Source: an uncultured SAR86 cluster bacterium
GTDB taxonomy: Bacteria; Pseudomonadota; Gammaproteobacteria; Magnimaribacterales; D2472
Assembly (NCBI GenBank): GCA_902605165.1
Contig: CACLBJ010000001.1
Location: 62,001 to 126,000 of the forward strand
Length of the DNA: 64,000 nt
Direction of reading: 5' to 3'
Of the stretch, positions 58,043 through 64,000 are shown in pieces. Position numbers and translations under genes: made by a program. The notes beneath the pieces were generated by a model that searched no databases, was not told where the DNA came from, and was given only the letters and a program-made list of their open reading frames with translations. How positions within the stretch are numbered: the stretch's first letter is position 1; every line of letters starts with the position of its first letter.

Positions 58043-59803
58043 TCAATCTTTTTTTAACGACAGATTTTTTAATAGTATTTTGTCCTCATTGTCGATTTCT
58101 GACTTCTTAAGAATGAGTTGTTGAAGCTCCCTTCTTTCAGTTTCAGAAATTGACCCGGTATTATACTTGGTTTTTAAGGATTCCTCTCTATCTTCTTCAT
58201 CTTTAAGTAATGAGTTCATGCAATCAAAGAACATTTTTCTTGCATCTTCTTGATCAATCTTAATTTCAGAAACCATTGCCTGACTAAAAAGTTCTTTTAG
58301 TGTTTTTGATTTAATGCGCTCAATTAGCTTTGAGACAAGAGTATCTGATTCAGCGTCTACAACCTCTCTTAACTCTTTCAAAAAGTTGATTGATGAGTCT
58401 TCCTTAATCTCATCAAAAATTGGATCTTGAACAAGAGATCTGTCAGTGAGAACAGAATGAATAATTAAATAAATTGAGGCAATCTGTTTTGTATTTCTGC
58501 TTTGGTCAACCTTTATTTCTTCTGATGATAGTCTAGGTTTTGGCTGATTAGGTTTTGAAATAAGTTTTTCAATTGGTATCTCACATATTTTGCTTGTTTC
58601 AGAAATAAATGCTTCTCTTAGAGGAATATTATTAATGGTTCTTATTAATTTAGATGCATAGCTAGCTATTCTTGATCTTCCCTCAAGAGAGTTTACGTCA
58701 TCTACCTTTTTAACCTTTGAAAAGAAAAATTCTGAAAGTGTTTGACCATTATTTATAAGCTCAATAAAACCTTTTTCTCCATGCTTATTAACATAACTAT
58801 CTGGATCATCACCTGCTTCAAAGAAAACAAATTTAATTCTTGTATCTTCACGGATAATTGGAAGTACATTCTGCAGTGCTTTCCATGCAGCTTTTTCTCC
58901 AGCAAGATCTCCATCAAAGGCAAAGAAAATATTATTTGAATAACGCATTAACTTTGAAAGATGGTTTGATGTAACTGCAGTTCCCAAAGTTGCAACTGCA
59001 TTCTTAATTCCTTTTTCATGAAGTGCAATAACGTCCATATATCCCTCAACGACTATTATTGAATCAATTTTTTTTGTTTCTTTACGAGCTTCATAAAGTC
59101 CATAAAGCTCGTTTGATTTATTGAAGAGCTTCGTTTCTGGAGAGTTTAAATATTTTGGTTCGTCATCGGAATCTATCACCCTTCCACCAAATGCAATGTT
59201 CTGTCCTTTTATATTTCTTATAGGAAAAATAACTCTTTTTCTAAACCTGTCATAATTCTTTTTATTTTTCTCAAGAAAAAGTCCGGATGAAGTCATGACC
59301 TTTTGTTCAAATCTTTTTTCAAATAATGAGTGAAGGCTATCCCATGAATCATCAGAAAAACCAAGTTGGAACTTCTTGGCTGTTATGCCAGATATATTTC
59401 GAGACTTTAAATAATTAATTGCTTTTTTGCTTTCTTTTAACTTTGCTTCAAATACTTTTACTGCTTCATCCAATATTGCGAAGTCATTCTCATCTTGAAT
59501 CTCGGTTTTTTCATATGGAATCTCTAAGCCCAAAGAAGATGCTAATGTTTCAACTGCATCAGTGAAATCAAGATTCTCATATTCTCTTAGGAAGTTAATT
59601 GAATTTCCTGAAGCCTGACAAACGAAACAATAGTAAAACTGCTTATCCTGGTTTACAGCCATTGATGGGTCATGATCATCATGAAATGGGCAAATACCCC
59701 AATAGTTAGAGCCTTTTTTATTCAATGGAAGCCTTCTTCCAATCACATCTACGATATCTGTTTGGTCTAAGACTTGGTCTATAAAGGTTTTAGGAATACT
59801 CAT
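58043..59803 (-). CDS. dnaG: DNA primase
   Basis: DnaG makes RNA primers at the replication fork. The CHC2 zinc-binding domain is CPFHDDHDPSMAVNQ to YYCFVCQASGN. The TOPRIM core shows VVEGYMDVIALHEKGIKNAVATLGTAVT and FAFDGDLAGEKAA. The C-terminal helicase-binding domain is present. Length 586 is normal. It overlaps ruvX by 14 bases and is followed by rpoD after a 56-base spacer. Confidence 0.96.
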   Translation of the reverse strand: MSIPKTFIDQVLDQTDIVDVIGRRLPLNKKGSNYWGICPFHDDHDPSMAVNQDKQFYYCFVCQASGNSINFLREYENLDFTDAVETLASSLGLEIPYEKTEIQDENDFAILDEAVKVFEAKLKESKKAINYLKSRNISGITAKKFQLGFSDDSWDSLHSLFEKRFEQKVMTSSGLFLEKNKKNYDRFRKRVIFPIRNIKGQNIAFGGRVIDSDDEPKYLNSPETKLFNKSNELYGLYEARKETKKIDSIIVVEGYMDVIALHEKGIKNAVATLGTAVTSNHLSKLMRYSNNIFFAFDGDLAGEKAAWKALQNVLPIIREDTRIKFVFFEAGDDPDSYVNKHGEKGFIELINNGQTLSEFFFSKVKKVDDVNSLEGRSRIASYASKLIRTINNIPLREAFISETSKICEIPIEKLISKPNQPKPRLSSEEIKVDQSRNTKQIASIYLIIHSVLTDRSLVQDPIFDEIKEDSSINFLKELREVVDAESDTLVSKLIERIKSKTLKELFSQAMVSEIKIDQEDARKMFFDCMNSLLKDEEDREESLKTKYNTGSISETERRELQQLILKKSEIDNEDKILLKNLSLKKD

Positions 59804-60179
59804 TGTTTAACCAACTATCTAAAATTATCTTTGCAGCAACATCATCAATCATTTCAGAATCTTCATCTAATTGACGGGCTTCAAAGGATGTTAATCTTTC
59901 ATCAAAGAATTCAATCTCAATATCTATTTTTGATCTAAGTTTTTGCGCAAATCTCTCCACTTTTTTCATAAAATCGCTTCTAGTTCCATCCATATTTAGT
60001 GGTTTACCAATAATGATCCTACTAGGCTCCCACTCCATAATCTTTTCTTTTAACTCATCCAAATTAAATCCAGTCTTTGTTTTTTTTACTATAGAAATTG
60101 GTGATGAAGTCATTGTTTCGGTGTTGCCTACCGCAAGACCAATTTTCTTTTCTCCATAATCAATAGCAATAACTACCAT
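59790..60179 (-). CDS. ruvX: RuvX/YqgF, RNase H-fold pre-16S rRNA nuclease
   Basis: YqgF matures the 16S 5' end and is also described as a Holliday-junction-like nuclease. The RNase H motif AIDYGEKKIGLAVG, the PSRIIIGKPLNMDGT block, and EFFDERLTSFEARQ are all present. Length 129 is slightly short. It lies after the TonB-family gene by 3 bases. yqgE, which normally sits beside it, is missing. Confidence 0.93.
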   Translation of the reverse strand: MVVIAIDYGEKKIGLAVGNTETMTSSPISIVKKTKTGFNLDELKEKIMEWEPSRIIIGKPLNMDGTRSDFMKKVERFAQKLRSKIDIEIEFFDERLTSFEARQLDEDSEMIDDVAAKIILDSWLNNEYS

Positions 60180-60182
60180 TAC

Positions 60183-60800
60183 TTATGAGCCAAATTTCCA
60201 AATTCTATCTACTTGTAAGACTTCATACTCACTAATCATTTCATCTGAGAAAGGCTCAAATGGTGATGCCAGTTTTACAATTTCTTGAGCTATTTTATCA
60301 ATTTCTAAGCTCCCTGATGAATCAATTATTTTAGTTTCAATTAAATTGCCAAGTGAATCAATACTAACAACCAATCTAAGCTGGGTTAAGTCTAATTGAG
60401 GATACTCCTTTTTAAGAACACTATGGCCCACTCTCTCAATTTTTCTTTGCCATGCATTTAAATACTTTGACTCTATTGTATTTTGATCTGAGTTTGCATC
60501 CAACATTTTTACTTTAAGAGTATTTTGTGTAATCTGATCATTGATTAATTCAGATGACTCTAAACTGTTCCCATTTATTAGATTTCTTTCTTGTGGCAGA
60601 AAATTTGGGTCTTGATCTATGTCTGCATTTGCAAGCTTTATATTAACTACTGGCGATGAATCAAAAAGTGGCTGCTTATAAATAAAAACGAAAGAGACGC
60701 CAAATATAAGAAAAATATGGATTAATGTCGATAAAAGAAATGATTTCTTAAGATTAACTCTGTTCTTAATGTTTTTGTTATAAAGAATGGGATGGCTCAT
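60183..60800 (-). CDS. TonB-family protein (short, without proline-rich spacer)
   Basis: An energy-transducer TonB-like protein. It has an N-terminal cytoplasmic stub and one transmembrane helix (FLLSTLIHIFLIFGVSFVFIY). The C-terminal domain has WQRKIERVGHSVLKKEYPQL, RLVVSIDSLGNLIETKIIDSSG and SPFEPFSDEM, the TonB_C pattern. The Pro-rich EP/KP spacer that lets TonB span the periplasm is absent, as in gshB-linked TonB paralogues of other Gammaproteobacteria. exbB and exbD are not nearby, so coupling to the proton gradient is uncertain. It overlaps gshB by 4 bases. Confidence 0.85.
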   Translation of the reverse strand: MSHPILYNKNIKNRVNLKKSFLLSTLIHIFLIFGVSFVFIYKQPLFDSSPVVNIKLANADIDQDPNFLPQERNLINGNSLESSELINDQITQNTLKVKMLDANSDQNTIESKYLNAWQRKIERVGHSVLKKEYPQLDLTQLRLVVSIDSLGNLIETKIIDSSGSLEIDKIAQEIVKLASPFEPFSDEMISEYEVLQVDRIWKFGS

Positions 60801-61717
60801 AGGGAATCAAAGATTTTTGTTATAGGATTTTCTCCGGTTTGATTGAAGATTTCTACTGCGCAGGTAGGGCTGGTTATGTTTATTTCAGTTAGTTTGTTAT
60901 CAATTAGATCGATACCAGCAAAAAGTATATTCTCACTTTTTAATCTGGCTCCAACTTTTTTCGCAATTTCTCTTTGGGTAGAAGTAATTTTCTTTGCAAC
61001 GCCCTTCCCTCCTTTAGCTAAATTTCCTAGGAATGATCCATCCTTTGGTATTCTGGCTAAACAATAGTCAAATGGTTTTCCATCTATTATAAGAATCCTA
61101 AAGTCTCCTTCATTGATCTTTGGAAGAAACTTTTGACCAATAATTTGTGTTTTAGAATCTTCTGTAAGGTCTATTATTTTTTCAAGACTCTTTGAGTCAT
61201 TAATAGAAGCCTTGTGAATATTATCACCGCCCATTCCATTAAGAGGTTTTATAACAATCTCTTCATGAATTTTTAAGAATTCTTCTATTTTTATTGAATC
61301 TGCTGAAATAATCGTAGGGGGCATAAGATCGCTAAATTCCATAGCAAAAACTTTTTCGTTAAAGATTTTTATAGCGTTTGGATTGTTAATTATATTGGCT
61401 CCATCCAGCGATGCTATATTTAGTAGATGCAAACAATTCATGTAGTCTTGATCAACAGGTGGATCCTTTCTCATAAAGCAAAATGAAAAATTTGCTAAAT
61501 CAATTACATTTTTCTTTGCTATCTCCAGAATGTCATTATTTTTATTAATTTGTGAGCATTGTGATGATAATCTCTCCTTTAGCGTAAGATCACTCATCTC
61601 ACACTGAAAAACCTCAAAATCTCTCTTTAATGCCTCTTTCATAATAAATATAGAAGTATCTTTTTCTTGCTTTAGAGAATCAAAGGGGTCTGTTATGAAT
61701 AAAATTGAATTTCTCAT
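60797..61717 (-). CDS. gshB: Glutathione synthetase
   Basis: GshB joins glycine to gamma-glutamylcysteine. It is an ATP-grasp enzyme starting ILFITDPFDSLKQEKDTS. It has FCFMRKDPPVDQDYMNCLHLL, IVIKPLNGMGGDNIH for ATP, GDFRILIIDGKPFDYCLARIPKDGSFLGNLAKGGKG, and INITSPTCAVEIFNQTG. I chose ATG 61717, giving 306 residues; the ORF track start at 61735 is a TTG that would add MVYYRL and overlap rsmE. Confidence 0.95.
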   Translation of the reverse strand: MRNSILFITDPFDSLKQEKDTSIFIMKEALKRDFEVFQCEMSDLTLKERLSSQCSQINKNNDILEIAKKNVIDLANFSFCFMRKDPPVDQDYMNCLHLLNIASLDGANIINNPNAIKIFNEKVFAMEFSDLMPPTIISADSIKIEEFLKIHEEIVIKPLNGMGGDNIHKASINDSKSLEKIIDLTEDSKTQIIGQKFLPKINEGDFRILIIDGKPFDYCLARIPKDGSFLGNLAKGGKGVAKKITSTQREIAKKVGARLKSENILFAGIDLIDNKLTEINITSPTCAVEIFNQTGENPITKIFDSL

Positions 61718-61721
61718 CAGT

Positions 61722-62444
61722 CTATAATAAACCAAGATTACTTTTAATCACTGATAGCGCCGTTATAGGAGCGGTTTCTGCTCTTAAAATATTTTTACCA
61801 AGAGAAATATTGTGGGTAGCTCTGGCATTGAGTAATTCTTTCTCTCTTTTGCTAAATCCAGATTCAGGCCCTGTGATTAAGGAAATGTTGTCTTTAATGA
61901 TCTTGATAGACTGGAAGTCATTAGTAGCATCCAAATCAAAAAAAATACTGAAGCTATCATGCTCAATTGCTGATGATAGATCTTCATATATTTGAAAATC
62001 AGGAACTATATTTGATCCATTTTGTTCACACGCATGAATAATGATTGATAAAGCTTTTTCATTAATTTTTGATAAGTCTTTCTTTTTGATGCTTTGATCA
62101 ATGTTGTCTGGTCTAAATAAAGAGATATTGCTTACGCCGATTTCTGTTACTTTTTGGACTGCAAAAAAAAGGTTTTCTTTTTTTATATAAGGTAATAAAA
62201 CTTTTAAATTGATCCTTTCTGGTTGCTGAAATTCAGTGTCGCCGATTGGCTCCAATACTATCTCTTTTTTCTCAAGCGATACTATTTTACAAATAGATGA
62301 ATTTCCCTTTCCATCAAATACATCCACCTGAGATCCTTCAGAAAGCCTAAGGACCTTTTTTAGATGATTAATTTTAGATTTATTATCAATAGAAATTTTA
62401 TCTGTTTGATTAAATTCTTTGTAATATACTCTATGGAACTTCAT
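61722..62444 (-). CDS. rsmE: 16S rRNA (uracil(1498)-N3)-methyltransferase RsmE
   Basis: RsmE methylates U1498 in the 30S decoding site and has a SPOUT/RsmE fold. The N-terminal PUA-like domain (VLRLSEGSQVDVFDGKGN) leads to AVQKVTEIGVSNISLFRPDN, CEQNGSNIVPDFQ, LITGPESGFSKREKELLN, and ISLGKNILRAETAPITALSVI. I chose ATG 62444 (MKFHRVYYKE); the ORF track start 62468 is a TTG adding eight non-conserved residues. It is followed by gshB in the common rsmE-gshB order. Confidence 0.94.
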   Translation of the reverse strand: MKFHRVYYKEFNQTDKISIDNKSKINHLKKVLRLSEGSQVDVFDGKGNSSICKIVSLEKKEIVLEPIGDTEFQQPERINLKVLLPYIKKENLFFAVQKVTEIGVSNISLFRPDNIDQSIKKKDLSKINEKALSIIIHACEQNGSNIVPDFQIYEDLSSAIEHDSFSIFFDLDATNDFQSIKIIKDNISLITGPESGFSKREKELLNARATHNISLGKNILRAETAPITALSVIKSNLGLL

Positions 62445-62474
62445 TAAATAATTATAAATTGTTCTCAAACATTA

Positions 62475-63041
62475 ATGCATAAGAAAAAAGTAATCCTTAT
62501 CCGTCATGGGGAAGCTGCTTCAACATGGGATGGAGATGACAGAGATCCTGGCTTGAGCAAAAAAGGCGTTGAACAAGCTAAATCAATTAATGATTTTACA
62601 AAAAGCATTTTTTCAAAAAGGTATGATTTCATCTCAAGTCCAAAAAAAAGAGCCATAGAAACTCTTAATTATGCCTCTGAGGATATTGATGTTAATTTTG
62701 ACATAAATGAAGGCTTTGTTGAGATACCTGCAGAGGATATTGATTCAAATATCAGATTTGAGTGGCTTAAGGATATTAGTACAAGGAAAATAGAAACACT
62801 TCCCGATGATATTAAAAACTGGAGGGAAAGAATTATTACAGAGACTCTTAGTCTTAAAAATAATTCCATAATCTTTTGTCACTTCATGGTCATAAATGTT
62901 CTAGTTGGTTATGCAATTAAAAAAGATAGGTTGTTACATTTTTATCCGGACAACGCATCAATAACTGAAATTGAAGTAGAAAATGAGAAAATCTCAGTGA
63001 TCTCAATGAAGGATGTTGAAAAAACTATCATAAATGTATGA
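62475..63041 (+). CDS. Histidine phosphatase family protein (SixA-like)
   Basis: A phosphohistidine-type phosphatase of the phosphoglycerate-mutase superfamily. The catalytic motif RHGEA is at the start (ILIRHGEAAS), then GLSKKGVEQAKSI, ISSPKKRAIETLNYA and SIIFCHFMVINVLVG with the second His. The phosphorelay phosphatase SixA is one option, alpha-ribazole phosphatase-like another; substrate assignment is not supported. Length is 188. It is divergent from rsmE and precedes fis by 63 bases. Confidence 0.8.
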   Translation: MHKKKVILIRHGEAASTWDGDDRDPGLSKKGVEQAKSINDFTKSIFSKRYDFISSPKKRAIETLNYASEDIDVNFDINEGFVEIPAEDIDSNIRFEWLKDISTRKIETLPDDIKNWRERIITETLSLKNNSIIFCHFMVINVLVGYAIKKDRLLHFYPDNASITEIEVENEKISVISMKDVEKTIINV

Positions 63042-63047
63042 AGTGGT

Positions 63048-63087
63048 ATTGATCATTTTTTAATCAATTGTAAACTACAAGATCAAT
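63048..63087 (+). promoter_or_regulatory. AT-rich inverted repeat upstream of fis
   Basis: ATTGATC (63048-63054) and GATCAAT (63081-63087) form a 7-base inverted repeat around AT-rich sequence, just upstream of fis. TTGTAA (63068-63073) could be a -35 element. In E. coli fis is autorepressed, but no Fis consensus match can be asserted here. Confidence 0.3.
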
Positions 63088-63104
63088 CAATAATTTTTTT
63101 ACAT

Positions 63105-63368
63105 TTGAAAGAAAATAAGAAAGTTTTAGTAAGCAAAAACAAAAGTCTTAATGAGGATGTAAAAAAAGCCCTAAAACTATATTTTAAAAGTTTAGACTCG
63201 CAGGAGCCTAGAGATGTTTATGACTTAGTTATGCGCGAAGTTGAAACTCCATTATTTAATTTTATTCTGCAGCATACAAACAATAATCAATCCAAAGCAG
63301 CAAAGATTCTTGGTATTAATAGGGGTACTTTTAGAACAAAACTAAAAAAATATGGGATTATAAAGTGA
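63105..63368 (+). CDS. fis: Nucleoid protein and regulator Fis
   Basis: Fis bends DNA and activates rRNA and recombination functions. The 87-residue protein starts with TTG (no closer ATG), and has the Fis pattern: dimer and activation arms (DVYDLVMREVETPLFNFILQHTNNN) and the C-terminal helix-turn-helix SKAAKILGINRGTFRTKLKKYG. dusB, its usual upstream partner, is absent; purH follows with overlapping stop and start, as in Pseudomonas-type gene order. Confidence 0.93.
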   Translation: MKENKKVLVSKNKSLNEDVKKALKLYFKSLDSQEPRDVYDLVMREVETPLFNFILQHTNNNQSKAAKILGINRGTFRTKLKKYGIIK

Positions 63369-64000
63369 AAAATATTTTGCCAAAGTCGGCATTGATAAGC
63401 CTTTCTGATAAAACTAATTTAGATCTTTTGGTTTCATTTCTTTTAGAAAGAAACGTAGATATTATTTCTACTGGGGGAACATATAAAGCAATCAAAAAAA
63501 TTACCAATAATGTAATGGAGGTTTCAGAATACACAGGACATAAAGAAATGATGGGTGGAAGAGTTAAAACACTCCATCCAAAAATACATGCTGGTATATT
63601 GGCTCGTCGTGGAGAAGATACAGACATATTAAAATCAATGGATTATAAAGAAATTGATATCGTGGTCGTTAACTTATATCCCTTCGAGGAAACAATAAAT
63701 TCAGGATGTTCATTTGAAGAAGCAATTGAGCAAATTGATATCGGTGGTCCAACAATGATCAGGGCGGCTGCAAAAAACTTCAAAGATGTTTTAGTTTTAT
63801 CTGATCCTAGCGACTATGAAGAAATGATAAGTGAGTGGGACTCAAAGAATGGTATTAGTTACGAATTCAGAAAAAAACAGGCAACAAAAGTTTTTAAAAA
63901 AATGAGCCGATACAACAGAGCAATTTATCAATATATGGACTCAGAAAATGATGAAAATGTAGTTATAGATTTATCCAATCCAAGAGTTTTAAGATATGGA
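63365..64000 (+). CDS. purH: AICAR transformylase/IMP cyclohydrolase PurH, 5' part
   Basis: PurH catalyses the last two steps of purine synthesis to IMP. It starts with GTG overlapping the fis stop (GTGA) and stays open to the window end, so 212 codons of about 520 are visible. Translated from the sequence, it has SLSDKTN, ISTGGTYKAI, GGRVKTLHPKIHAGILARR, NLYPF and DIGGPTMIRAAAKN. These form the MGS-like IMP cyclohydrolase domain. The transformylase domain lies beyond the window. Confidence 0.95.
   Translation, partial: MKNILPKSALISLSDKTNLDLLVSFLLERNVDIISTGGTYKAIKKITNNVMEVSEYTGHKEMMGGRVKTLHPKIHAGILARRGEDTDILKSMDYKEIDIVVVNLYPFEETINSGCSFEEAIEQIDIGGPTMIRAAAKNFKDVLVLSDPSDYEEMISEWDSKNGISYEFRKKQATKVFKKMSRYNRAIYQYMDSENDENVVIDLSNPRVLRYG

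Noticed and set aside
63358-63627. 89-residue minus-strand ORF at the window end
   Set aside because: Antisense to the start of purH, which is conserved and open in the plus strand.

Overview
The window is a gene-dense, AT-rich bacterial chromosome segment. Gene content and order (leuS-lptE-holA, rsfS-rlmH-mrdA-mrdB, aroQ-accB-accC, ruvX-dnaG-rpoD, fis-purH, parE-parC) are those of Gammaproteobacteria. Very short or negative spacers, frequent stop/start overlaps, convergent genes that overlap at their stops, and TTG/GTG starts suggest a small streamlined marine genome. The partial 16S rRNA and overall style fit the SAR86 group, but that assignment is inferred by eye and not from a search.

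Layout. 1-427: 5' end of an rrn operon (minus strand) with a boxB/boxA antitermination leader. 428-3517: ilvB-ilvN-ilvC. 3584-5611: rluD, divergent bamD and a small zinc-ribbon protein. 5604-10315: RND efflux pump with a divergent TetR regulator and a palindromic operator. 10312-12369: rsmD-hemC-hemD. 12362-19351 (minus): rho, trxA, hemB, ilvD, a dual-ATPase peptide ABC protein and an alpha/beta hydrolase. 19343-25860 (plus): a stand-alone DsbD N-terminal domain, aroQ, accB, accC, leuS, lptE, holA. 25853-32574 (minus): cell-elongation and peptidoglycan block (class IV aminotransferase, dacA, LysM-containing mltB, rodA, mrdA, rlmH, rsfS). 32636-43734: membrane protein, MDR reductase, Lon-substrate-domain protein, mpl, pyrophosphate-type phosphofructokinase, parC, parE, tolC, mutM. 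43731-44213: coaD.

The standout is 44262-50763 (minus): a compact lasso-peptide-type RiPP cluster. It runs nucleotidyltransferase, ABC ATPase, ABC permease, PqqD-like recognition element (B1), transglutaminase-like leader protease (B2), asparagine-synthetase-like cyclase (C), a 43-codon precursor absent from the ORF track (45200-45331), and an HPr-kinase-like enzyme. The precursor has the lasso leader pattern YxxPxIxxxG, an Asp and Glu residues that could close a ring, and a C-terminal Ser-Ser-Ser tail that a lasso-peptide kinase could phosphorylate. A saccharopine-dehydrogenase-like gene overlaps the first cluster gene.

50747-55687: the saccharopine-dehydrogenase-like reductase, a COG0523 GTPase, a YHYH lipoprotein, a DUF411 protein, a tandem DUF1330 protein and a CAU tRNA (tRNA-Ile2 or tRNA-Met). 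55742-62444 (minus): a small periplasmic protein, rpoD, dnaG, ruvX, a TonB-family protein, gshB, rsmE. 62475-64000 (plus): a histidine phosphatase, fis, and purH cut by the window end. No insertion sequence, prophage or CRISPR array was seen. No stretch over 300 bases lacks an annotated gene or RNA.
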